A stretch of 64,000 bases of DNA. It comes from Paenibacillus profundus. Lineage in GTDB: Bacteria > Bacillota > Bacilli > Paenibacillales > Paenibacillaceae. Position numbers and translations under genes: made by a program. The notes under the pieces were generated by a model, which searched no databases, was not told the origin of the DNA, and saw nothing but the letters and a program-made list of their open reading frames with translations. The stretch's first letter is position 1. Every line of letters begins with the position of its first letter. Below are positions 38,300 to 46,099 of the stretch, piece by piece. Location of the stretch: the NCBI RefSeq assembly GCF_021369635.1, contig NZ_JAJNBZ010000032.1:1-64000 (forward strand). The letters run 5' to 3'.

Positions 38300-38340
38300 G
38301 AGACTAGTTCGTCCTCGAGGCAGGCAGGTTTCGTACATTC

Positions 38341-38422
38341 CCGCGAATTTGTAGGTATTCGCGAAGTTCGTAGATATCACTATAAGCTGATTTTTTGCGA
38401 ACTTCGCAAAAAAGACGTTAGG
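38341..38422 (+). repeat. attI-like site at the head of block B
   Basis: Three GCGAA-containing arms: GCGAAT with ATTCGC (38343-38362), GCGAAGTTCG at 38361 pairing with CGAACTTCGC at 38398, and a near-perfect palindrome TTTTTTGCGAA / TTCGCAAAAAA. It ends ACGTTAGGCGAAATC, the same right core as the attC-like sites, but has no matching left TAAC core or arms. It lies between the recombinase remnant and the first cassette, where attI sits in integrons. Confidence 0.7.
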
Positions 38423-38466
38423 CGAAATCAACAACAACTAATATTCATAAAGAGAGGTAACATTAA

Positions 38467-39282
38467 TTGCTTAATCCAAGAGAACAAGCAATCATTATTT
38501 GGTTAATTATCTTTTTAATCTACGCTTTATCAATTAGAAATGTAAGGTCAACAATACCCAATATAATCAGATCCCTACTGACGCTGATGAAGCATCCGAT
38601 ATTCATATTTACAAATATATATGTTCTACTTGTTTTTTTAGCCATGTATTCATTTAAAGTTATTGGAGTTGAATTAATTAAAGACTACGTTGTTTGGATA
38701 TTTAGCGCCTTGTATCCTTTAATATCAAAAGTGTCAACGAACTACTCTGAAATAAGTGTTAAAAGGATATTTTTTGAAACATTTAAACTAAGTGTGATAC
38801 CTATGTTTATTATAAGTGAATATACACTTTCTTTATGGGCTGAATTATTTATTGTTCCTTTATGTGTATTTATAGGTGGTTTACTAGCAGTAGCAGATAC
38901 GGATGCGAAATATGCACTTGTCAAGAAACTATTTAATTATGTACTTATGATTATAGGGGTGATTTTTATTTTCGTCGCTTTTAAGGGGCTTATTAACAAT
39001 ATATCTGATGTTTTAAAGATAGATTTTTATGAGAAGATGTTCATGGACTTTGTTGGCATAATTTTGCATACACCATTACTTTTAATGATTCAATTTTTGA
39101 GCTTCTATGAACAGATTATAATAAGGACGAACTTAAAAACAAGATTTGATAAGATTCGTGCGACATTGATTATTATTCGAAGATGTAAACTCAACAAGCA
39201 GCAGTTGATAAGAAATCTAAGAGATTACAAACTTAGACAGGTTAACACTATACAAGATTTTAAGGAAACCTTGCAAGCATAG
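38467..39282 (+). CDS. Membrane protein (cassette 1 of block B)
   Basis: A 271-residue protein with about six hydrophobic segments (residues 8-24, 45-65, 72-90, 105-150, 155-180, 195-215) and a basic cytoplasmic tail. No known family. TTG start after AGAGAGG. Its cassette starts GTTAGGCGAA at the attI-like junction and ends TTCGCCTAAC at site B1: ten of ten complementary, the clearest cassette closure in the window. Strongly AT-rich. Confidence 0.7.
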   Translation: MLNPREQAIIIWLIIFLIYALSIRNVRSTIPNIIRSLLTLMKHPIFIFTNIYVLLVFLAMYSFKVIGVELIKDYVVWIFSALYPLISKVSTNYSEISVKRIFFETFKLSVIPMFIISEYTLSLWAELFIVPLCVFIGGLLAVADTDAKYALVKKLFNYVLMIIGVIFIFVAFKGLINNISDVLKIDFYEKMFMDFVGIILHTPLLLMIQFLSFYEQIIIRTNLKTRFDKIRATLIIIRRCKLNKQQLIRNLRDYKLRQVNTIQDFKETLQA

Positions 39283-39301
39283 TCTGTGAAGAGTTGACTT
39301 C

Positions 39302-39461
39302 GCCTAACATTACATTCACGCTGCGGCCCCTATCGGGCTCTTGGTCTGCAGAAGCTAAGGTAGGGAGGTTATGGCTGCAGACAACCCTGCGAGGCCAAGT
39401 CTCCGACCCGGCGCTTGAGTGCCTTAAGCCTCTCGGGTTCATGAATGCACAAACGTTATAG
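39302..39461 (+). repeat. attC-like site B1
   Basis: Left core GCCTAAC, arm ACATTCACG; right arm ATGAATGC, right core ACGTTATAGG. Left and right cores of this site do not match each other (GCCTAAC against CTATAAC), but each matches the other end of its own cassette. Confidence 0.87.
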
Positions 39462-39521
39462 GAAATATCGGTAAACCCATAAAAAAATATTAAGCCACCC
39501 AGACTGAGTGACTACAATTTC

Positions 39522-39812
39522 TTACTGTCTGTTATATTTTTCGAAATCAGATTCCAAACGAAAGACTCGTTTATTAAGAGCAGCTATCTCGGCATCTTTA
39601 TCAACAAAATTGTTGTGTATTCTTTCCAAAAACGCGAAAATGTCTTTAGGTTGCCCATCTTCTCATCGTACGATAGATTGATAAATACTATTAATTTGAA
39701 GAGCCACTTGTTGTTGATTTTTGTCTAGAAGAAGTTGATTTTGATTGAGTTTTTGAACTTCTCCATTAAGAGATTGAAGTTCTTGAAGAATTTGATGAAG
39801 TACCTGCTCCAC
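39522..39812 (-). pseudogene. Small coiled-coil protein with in-frame stop
   Basis: On the minus strand, a GTG at 39812 after AAAGGCGGG opens VEQVLHQILQELQSLNGEVQ and QLLLDKNQQQVALQINSIYQ, a heptad-rich coiled coil. A TGA at codon 50 interrupts it; the same frame continues with PKDIFAFLERIHNNFVDKDA and ends at 39522 after 96 codons. Family unknown to me. It is one of two minus-strand units in block B, unusual for integron-type cassettes. Confidence 0.6.
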
Positions 39813-39984
39813 AGGCAATCCCGCCTTTCATGAAAATCATTATAACACTAGAAGACTTAAAGAATCAGTAGGAACTTGAAACAAGGGAAAAATAAAGACT
39901 GTATAATAATAAGAGCACCTAACGAAAGAAATCGTGAAACTTTGTAAAGAGCTTTGGTAAGTAACACTAAGAAGGCCAATCCAT

Positions 39985-40008
39985 CGTATAACAACATATT
40001 GTTATACG
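39985..40008 (+). repeat. Collapsed attC-like site B2
   Basis: CGTATAACAA and TTGTTATACG separated by four bases, a perfect palindrome. It is preceded by AGAAGGCCAATCCAT, the flank usually seen left of full sites. Its right core GTTATACGC is the complement of GCGTATAAC at the end of the next cassette (B3), so this is an attC-like site whose whole centre is lost. Confidence 0.65.
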
Positions 40009-40025
40009 CAAGTTCGTTAAAGCTT

Positions 40026-40530
40026 CTATGAAACAACTAAATTCTTAAAATCTATTTTTAAACCATTGTATAAAGAAAATAGACACCTAGTATAGCATCG
40101 AAACCATAGGGTTCTTTAGTAAGTCTTAGTTGAATAGGTTCAACGAGATCAGTATCGAAGATAGCTGTGGAGCATCCAGTATCCAGTAAGACATTATGTA
40201 GAAGAGTTGATTTATTCTTGTAAGATAAAGGGAGAGAGACAATAGGAAGACCATTTATAAGATGGATTTTTATTGAAGGCCTCTAATTCCGGTAAAGGGC
40301 TGTTCAATGACTTCAATAAATTCATTTCCGGTGTAGAACACATAGAGTTCTCTAGTAGGCTCTGACAAATGAAGTTTTTTATAGGAGGCCCAGGCATGTT
40401 TAGGGTTGTCATATTGAGAAATTACAGACATTTCCTCAATAGTTCTCTTGTGATTATTTGAATGAGCAGCTAGAGCTTCAACTAGAACCCAACGATCGGG
40501 ATGAATATCACGGATATTAACCCATTTCAT
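40026..40530 (-). pseudogene. MKW small protein and retropepsin-like protease remnant (cassette)
   Basis: From 40530 an 86-codon gene reads MKWVNIRDIHPDRWVLVEAL to IEVIEQPFTGIRGLQ, related to the start of the unit at 12655. Overlapping its stop, another frame gives INGLPIVSLPLSYKNKSTLL and VLLDTGCSTAIFDTDLVEPI, the Asp-Thr-Gly site of a retropepsin-like protein; it begins with ATA instead of ATG. It then jumps to LTKEPYGFDA and after a frameshift ends NGLKIDFKNLVVS at 40026. The middle, with the flap, is deleted. The small protein itself may still be expressed. Confidence 0.7.
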
Positions 40531-40622
40531 ATATGAACACCTCCGAAAAGACCTTATAAATCAATTGTACCAACCCTACTGAGAAACAAGCAATGATGGT
40601 GAATTCGAAGAAGAACGAACCA

Positions 40623-40776
40623 GCGTATAACACCGTTTTCCTGCTATGTCGCGTGCGCTCCTTGGTCTGCCCGAGGTTTTTCGAAGCAGCGGATTCAGGC
40701 AGACAACCCTGCGAGGCTAAGTCCGTTGGACCCGGCGCGTCCGCGCCTTAAGCCTTTCGGGTTCGTAGATACAAGA
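40623..40776 (+). repeat. attC-like site B3, right core deleted
   Basis: Left core GCGTATAAC, centre with GCGAGGCTAAGTCCGTTGGA and right arm CGTAGATAC, then AAGA joined directly to AATTGG. The expected ACGTTANNNG is missing, as if about nine bases were lost. The left arm TTTTCCTG does not pair with the right arm, so the site is decayed. Confidence 0.75.
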
Positions 40777-40778
40777 AA

Positions 40779-41668
40779 TTGGATACATTTATTACTGAGG
40801 GATTGGAACGTGCGATAAAAAAATTAAAGATTAAAAGTTGGTCGGTCTTTGTAGATGGATGTATATCTTTTGAATTCTATAAGAATAGAAAGATACAAAG
40901 AAATCCTCAAAAAAATAATTCGTGCACAAAGAGTGTCTTATCAACTCTAATTGGCATATCAATCGACAAAGGTTTTATCAATGATACTACAGAGACGATT
41001 AACGACTATTTTCCGAATTTACTAGAAAGACAAGATGACACTAGGAAACATCAAATAACGATTGAACATTTACTTACAATGTCCGTTGGATTTGACTGGC
41101 CAGAGTTTGGAGAATGGAATTATTTTGCACCAATGGTGTATAGTCCTGACATAGTTCGATTTGTTATAGATAGAGAACTCAAGGATGAGCCAGGGAATAG
41201 AATGAACTATAACTCGGATGTTCACATGTATTAACAGCAATCTTACAAAAATCAACAGGCATGAAAGCTGTTGATTTTGCAATTGATTACTTATTTAAGC
41301 CATTGGGAATTACTAGCTTTGATTGGGTAGAAGACAGTAGAGGAATTAATCGTGGGGCGGATGGTTTAAGATTGACCCCAATAGACATGGCAAAGATAGG
41401 ATTACTCTATCTAAATGAAGAAACTTGGAAATCTAATAACCTTGTCTCCGCTGACAGGGTGAAAATATCTACTCAACCCTATTTTTTAACCTATAAACCC
41501 ATTGGATCCTATGCTTATCATTGGTGGGTAAGGAATGATTTATGAAATCATCAAATGTTTTTCGCACTTGGGTACGGGGGTCAATATATATGTATAATCC
41601 CAAAGCTAAGAATGGTTATATCAATTACAAGTGAATGTACGAGAATACGATACAACCCTTATTGCTAA
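40779..41668 (+). pseudogene. Beta-lactamase-fold serine hydrolase, broken (cassette)
   Basis: The start MDTFITEGLERAIKKLKIKS uses a TTG directly at the damaged B3 junction, with no ribosome site. SxxK is in NSCTKSVLST near residue 50 and the Tyr motif in RMNYNSDV near 143. Near 41230 the frame shifts, resuming at LTAILQKSTGMKAVDFAIDY; a TGA at 41543 interrupts it, and the frame goes on MFFALGYGGQYICIIPKLRM to 41668. At least two lesions plus a lost start: a dead gene distantly like the intact one at 18157. Confidence 0.75.
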
Positions 41669-41723
41669 TAGAAGAATTAATTCTTAGGAATTATTAAGCG
41701 GTTTCAGAGAGGGCCTATTACAT

Positions 41724-41885
41724 CATCTAACACCGTATCTACGCTGCGGGCCTTGCCCTTGGTTCGCAAGAAGAGGTGAGCAGAGAAGTTGAATCAGCGA
41801 GCAACCCTGCGAGGCTAAGTCCGTCGGACCCGGTCGCTGGGGCTCCCTTAAGCCTCTCGGATTCGTAGATACGAGAACGTTAGCT
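41724..41885 (+). repeat. attC-like site B4
   Basis: Left core ATCTAAC, arm GTATCTACG; right arm CGTAGATAC, right core ACGTTAGCTG. Arms pair perfectly in the ATCTACG version rather than ATTCACG, an example of covariation. Centre of the GCGAGGCTAAGTCC type. Confidence 0.88.
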
Positions 41886-41914
41886 GAAATAATATGTATA
41901 TTAAGGAGTCGAAG

Positions 41915-42526
41915 ATGAAGTATTCGAAGGAAGAATTAGATCTAATTAATCACATTGATCAACATGTTAAAAACAAAAAAATAACATACTATAAAGCAAT
42001 ACCTCAAGAACTTTATCAAAAGATTAAAGCAATAATGAGAACTAAAAATTTCAATGGATCTCTTCAAGAATACTTTGAATTTTTAGGTTACATTTTTATA
42101 CCCACATCTAAATATCCAAAAGATACGATTGATATAATTACTTTACTTATGCAACACTACCCAAGTAGATATGTCACTAACCTAGAAAATATTGACAGGA
42201 ATTTATATTATATAATCCAGGACAAAGCTCTACAACATAAGGTTGATATTCCTGAGTATATTAATAAGTTAGGTTTTAATTTTGTTTTCAATAGTAATAT
42301 ATATCCGCACTCTCCTACATATTATATCGGAACATCAGAGAAGGAATATATTAAACAGCTGAATAAATTATTCCCAGAAGGAACTATAATTATTGAAGAA
42401 CTAATAGAAAAAGACAGTTGGTTATTTAAAAGTATAAATTATCTAAGGCAAATCCGCTCAATACAAACAATTGATGAACAATTAGAATTTTTTGGATTTA
42501 AGGTAATTAGGAGATGGAACGGTTAA
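41915..42526 (+). CDS. Hypothetical protein (cassette)
   Basis: A 203-residue soluble protein, highly AT-rich, rich in Ile, Lys and Tyr. Two similar-looking stretches (QEYFEFLGYIFI near residue 50 and DEQLEFFGFKVI near the end) suggest a repeated fold, perhaps a small DNA- or RNA-binding unit, but no family is recognised. The ATG at 41915 has AAGGAG six bases upstream. Sole gene between B4 and B5. Confidence 0.65.
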   Translation: MKYSKEELDLINHIDQHVKNKKITYYKAIPQELYQKIKAIMRTKNFNGSLQEYFEFLGYIFIPTSKYPKDTIDIITLLMQHYPSRYVTNLENIDRNLYYIIQDKALQHKVDIPEYINKLGFNFVFNSNIYPHSPTYYIGTSEKEYIKQLNKLFPEGTIIIEELIEKDSWLFKSINYLRQIRSIQTIDEQLEFFGFKVIRRWNG

Positions 42527-42560
42527 AAAATATTATGTATATCAAAGGGGATATATTACT

Positions 42561-42726
42561 TCCGATAACACCGCATTCACGCATCGGGACTAAAGCCCCT
42601 CGGGCCGCCCGAAGTTGTGAGCAGTGGAGCGAAGACAGGCGGACACACCAGCGAACCTAACTGCGTCGCGGCCGGTCCCTACGGAACCTTAAGGTTCTCG
42701 GCGTCGTGAATGCAAGAACGTTATAT
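42561..42726 (+). repeat. attC-like site B5
   Basis: Left core CCGATAAC, arm GCATTCACG; right arm CGTGAATGC, right core ACGTTATATG. Arms pair perfectly. Centre with ACTGCGTCGCGGCCGGTCCC. Confidence 0.88.
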
Positions 42727-42764
42727 GAAAGACATGCAGATTTATTATTTAAGGAGTTTTCTCA

Positions 42765-43148
42765 ATGAAGATAAGAAATATAGAAAACATAAAACCATTT
42801 ATAAGTAATTTTACAATTCGTCAATTAGAGTGGCTTTCGGATTTTCATTTGTACATTACTCAAGACAAGTATTTTGAGAATACTTCAATACTAGATATAA
42901 CTTTTTTAATTAAGGAAAGCTCAAAAACATATGAATTAGTTATAAGATTCTCAAATGTAGAAAGTCTAAAGTTTGAATCTGGAGGAGCACTAACACAAAT
43001 TAGTGGATTTAATATTAGAGATCTAAAAGAACATGGATATCACCCAATGAAATATTTAATTGAGGATTACGAGAACGGAATAATAAACTTTTATTGTAAT
43101 GATGTTGAATTCGTAAGTCTTAATGAAAGTGAAAGCCTTACAATTTAG
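42765..43148 (+). CDS. Hypothetical protein (cassette)
   Basis: A 127-residue soluble protein: QLEWLSDFHLYITQDKYF near residue 20, a beta-rich middle (YELVIRFSNVESLKFESGG) and an acidic end. The pattern recalls small immunity-type proteins of polymorphic toxin loci, but I cannot name a family. The start follows AAGGAG. Cassette ends GTTATATGAA and TTCATATAAT are complementary in nine of ten positions. Confidence 0.65.
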   Translation: MKIRNIENIKPFISNFTIRQLEWLSDFHLYITQDKYFENTSILDITFLIKESSKTYELVIRFSNVESLKFESGGALTQISGFNIRDLKEHGYHPMKYLIEDYENGIINFYCNDVEFVSLNESESLTI

Positions 43149-43193
43149 AATACATAAAGAATTATTGAATGTTGATCGAGGTAGACATGTCAT

Positions 43194-43357
43194 TCATATA
43201 ATACCGTATCTACGCTGTTGGGCTTTGCCCTTGGTTCGCAAGAAGTGGTAAGCAAAGAAGATGAATCTACGAACAATCCTGCGAGGCTAAGTCCGTCGGA
43301 CCTGGTCGCTGACGCTCCCTTAAGCCTCTCGGGTTCGTAGATACAAGAATGTTAGCT
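43194..43357 (+). repeat. attC-like site B6
   Basis: Left core TCATATAAT (TAAT in place of TAAC), arm GTATCTACG; right arm CGTAGATAC, right core ATGTTAGCTG. Centre nearly identical to B4. Both cores carry a C-to-T type change. Confidence 0.83.
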
Positions 43358-43608
43358 GAAACCCTTGCAAGAGTGTAAAGTGACTATAGAGGATTAGGGA
43401 TAACCTCGCTGTGTAGTATGTATTTAAAGATTTGAAGGAAAGCTCGGAGGATCGCGCTTCTCTTTTTGACGGTTGGTATTTGGGCTTCGCCTATCAGTAG
43501 AAGCAGATTCATTACGGAGCATATTCAGTAGCAAGGAAGCGTAATCAGGCGACAACAATAGTAAACTATTGTGAAGTATGATCATTTATATTAAGTGGAG
43601 GTAATCAT
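43358..43608. other. Long leader of the methyltransferase cassette
   Basis: About 250 bases without a gene. TTTGGGCTTCGCCTATC and a following GTAGAAGCAGATTCATTACG recall decayed attC-like centre pieces but no cores are visible. GGAGG stands before the methyltransferase ATG. Confidence 0.35.
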
Positions 43609-44361
43609 ATGAATAAAACTGATATTAGCAATATTCATCGCACGAACAAGATTTATTGGGACGAGAATGGTAACGATATTTTAGAAGCGATTGTACTGCC
43701 TTATTACGGTTGTAATACGTTAACGGAAAATGAATTAAACTTATTTGGTGATGTAGCAGGCAAAAAACTTTTAGATATTGGTTGCGGCAACGGTGAATCT
43801 CTTAAATTTCATGGCAATAACAAGGCCGCCGAGTTATGGGGCATAGATATTTCTAAAAACCAGATTGAGAAGGCAGCGAAATGCCTTTCAGAAAGTGGTT
43901 ATGCAGCAAAGCTGATTTGTGGGGCAATGGAGGGCGAATGCGGACTACCAACAGATTATTTTGATTATATTTATTCAATTTATGCAATTGGATGGACAAC
44001 GGATTTACAGGGTACATTTAATAGGGTTGCATCATATTTAAAAAAGGATGGCGTGTTTATATTCAGTTGGTCGCACCATATCCATATGTGCGTGGCATTT
44101 GAAGAAGGTAAAGCCTTTTTTAAAAATAGCTATTTTGATGAAACATGGTCTGAGCGAGATCTTGACGGGAAAAATATTTTGCTTTGCTCCCGGAAAATAT
44201 CAACTTACGTAAACGCCTTGGCGAAGGCAGGTTTTGTAATTGAACAATTGATTGAGGAGACAAACGACGAAACTTTGCAATTAACAGGCGAACTTAGCGA
44301 TTGGACAAAAAAATCACAAATGGTTCCGTTAACAGCTATTTTTAAAGCGAGGAAGCTGTAA
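43609..44361 (+). CDS. Class I SAM-dependent methyltransferase (cassette)
   Basis: A 250-residue methyltransferase. Motif I is LLDIGCGNGESLKF near residue 51, the acidic loop is LWGIDISKNQIEKA near 77, and motif IV lies in DYIYSIYAIGWTTDL near 123. Small-molecule type (UbiE/Methyltransf_11 fold). The ribosome site is GTGGAGGTAA. It shares its cassette with a broken GNAT gene, one of the few two-gene units here; the unit's ends GTTAGCTGAA and TTCAGGTAAC match in nine of ten positions. Confidence 0.87.
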   Translation: MNKTDISNIHRTNKIYWDENGNDILEAIVLPYYGCNTLTENELNLFGDVAGKKLLDIGCGNGESLKFHGNNKAAELWGIDISKNQIEKAAKCLSESGYAAKLICGAMEGECGLPTDYFDYIYSIYAIGWTTDLQGTFNRVASYLKKDGVFIFSWSHHIHMCVAFEEGKAFFKNSYFDETWSERDLDGKNILLCSRKISTYVNALAKAGFVIEQLIEETNDETLQLTGELSDWTKKSQMVPLTAIFKARKL

Positions 44362-44483
44362 GACAAATTGACATTCCTCACTATTTTCAGAGGCGATAGT
44401 AAGATGAAATCAGTATTCTTACTACAACATAGAGTTATGAAATTGAGGCAACCTTTATAATTAATATTTTGGGCGGTGTGAAT

Positions 44484-44919
44484 ATGGAAGTTATAATACG
44501 TGAAATTGAAGTAAATGATTATCCTGAGGTAGTATCATTATGGATTAATGTGTTAGGAAACCGCAAGGTTAACCTTGATAATTTTTTTCGTGTCTATAGA
44601 GAAAATGAATAAAGATGGGAACTATAAAACATTTGTAGCATTATTTGAAAATAAAGTGGTTGGCTTTATTACAACGGTACAGGCGTTATCAATTGGAGAT
44701 GAAATTGGTTACTTACACATCCAGGGTCTTGCTGTGCAAAAAGAACTTCAGAATAAAGGAATTGGCACAAAACTGCTTAAATATGTGGAGGAATATTCCA
44801 AAAGAAAAGGAATTTCAAGCATAATCTTATGTAGTGGATTTAAACGTACAGATGCCCATGCCTTTTATGAACATAATGGTTATGATAAAGATTCATACTG
44901 CTTTGACAAAGGTCTTTGA
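44484..44919 (+). pseudogene. GNAT acetyltransferase, frameshifted (cassette)
   Basis: An ATG at 44484 behind GGGCGGTG opens MEVIIREIEVNDYPEVVSLW to NLDNFFRVY; here one extra base (near 44597-44600) shifts the frame, which goes on as EKMNKDGNYKTFVALFENKV, with the acetyl-CoA loop VQKELQNKGIGTKLLKYVEE and the end FYEHNGYDKDSYCF at 44919. Without the shift it would be about 145 residues, normal for the family. One-base event: recent mutation or sequencing error. Confidence 0.75.
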
Positions 44920-45115
44920 CTTCCATTAATAAGTTTAGTTGGTTCTTGGTTCGCTATATTTATAACGAAAGATAAGATTTTTATTTAGGATTTAGCCGTC
45001 AAAGGCTGAATCTGGCTCGCATTTTGAAGAAGAGAATTTGTTTAAGAGGCTTCTCGGAGAAGCTAATAACGTTATTATAGATTTGAGAGTATAATCGAAG
45101 AAGCGACGACTTCAG
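44920..45115. other. Intergenic part of the methyltransferase cassette
   Basis: No gene. Includes the small palindrome TAATAACGTTATTA near 45065 and an AGCCGTC...GGCTGAATC stretch. The usual flank TCGAAGAAGCGACGACTTC leads into site B7. Confidence 0.4.
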
Positions 45116-45117
45116 GT

Positions 45118-45267
45118 AACAGGTAACATCGCATTCAACGCTGCGGGACTACCGTCCCTTGGTTGTCAGATGTATAATCAAAGAAGATATAGCAGACAAC
45201 AAACGACCCAGCCTAAGATAAGAGCTATCTAAGGCTGGGTCGTTTCGTGAATAATAGAACGTTATCG
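45118..45267 (+). repeat. attC-like site B7
   Basis: Left core CAGGTAAC (the CAGGTAA is tandemly repeated), arm GCATTCAACG; right arm CGTGAAT, right core ACGTTATCGG. Centre has the GCCTAAGATAAGAGC hairpin as in A1 and B8. Confidence 0.85.
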
Positions 45268-45305
45268 GAAAGCTGGGCAAATCCATGTTTTGAGCGAGGT
45301 ATCCT

Positions 45306-45980
45306 ATGAAGCATCAATTAAAAGGAATTGTATTTGATATGGATAATACTATTTTAAGATCAAGAATTGACTTCCAAGCCATGAAGAATGAAACATATCA
45401 ATTTCTCGTATCGAAAGAGATCCTACCCGATGGATATAATCTTGATTACCATACAACATCAACTATTGTTGAAGAAGCAATACAAACGAATCGAATGACT
45501 GAAGAGTTACTAAATGAAATGTGGGATATTGCTAAGAAGCATGAAGTGTGTGGAATGCAGGGGGCAGACTTGGAGCCTGGTGCGGTGGAGGTCCTTAGTG
45601 AACTCAAAGGTAGATATCACATTGCAATTGTAACGAATAATTCTGTTGAAGCTGCAGAAATCGCATTAAGAGATAATGATATTTTTGAATACTTCGATTT
45701 CATTATTGGTAGGGAGTTAATGAAAGCATTGAAGCCTTCACCTGATGGATATTTGCGAGTGTTGGATGAGTTTAAGCACTCAGCGAATGAATGGCTCTCT
45801 GTAGGCGATTCATGGATAGATGGGAAGGCATCAATAAGCGCAGGGATAAGGTTCATAGCTTATCGATCAGATAAAGAAAAGTTGAAGCAGATGAAAGTGT
45901 ACCCGACTGCAGAACTGTCCAATCTCTTGGAATTGATAAGTCTGATTGAGCAATTTGAAGAAGGCCCAGCCATCCGATAA
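45306..45980 (+). CDS. HAD-superfamily hydrolase (cassette)
   Basis: A 224-residue HAD phosphatase-like enzyme: motif I VFDMDNTIL near residue 9 with both catalytic Asp residues, motif II IVTNNS near 108, the motif III Lys in LMKALKPSPDGYLRV near 143 and motif IV in SVGDSWIDGKAS near 162. The start follows GAGCGAGG. Its 3' end (EEGPAIR and stop) runs into the left core of site B8, CATCCGATAA, where an IS110 element is inserted. Substrate unknown. Confidence 0.88.
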   Translation: MKHQLKGIVFDMDNTILRSRIDFQAMKNETYQFLVSKEILPDGYNLDYHTTSTIVEEAIQTNRMTEELLNEMWDIAKKHEVCGMQGADLEPGAVEVLSELKGRYHIAIVTNNSVEAAEIALRDNDIFEYFDFIIGRELMKALKPSPDGYLRVLDEFKHSANEWLSVGDSWIDGKASISAGIRFIAYRSDKEKLKQMKVYPTAELSNLLELISLIEQFEEGPAIR

Positions 45981-46099
45981 ACCAGCTAATCAAGGTCAAG
46001 ATTTATTCCGTTGAAGGATTCAGAGTACTAACGAATGCAGACTCAAATAAGCCTACTCGTAGAAGTAAACCAATGGTAAAATATACCTTACAATATTCG

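Noticed and set aside
45062-45080. TAATAACGTTATTA palindrome as another collapsed attC-like site
   Set aside because: Its cores do not match the ends of the methyltransferase unit, whose true ends (GTTAGCTGAA and TTCAGGTAAC) pair across it.
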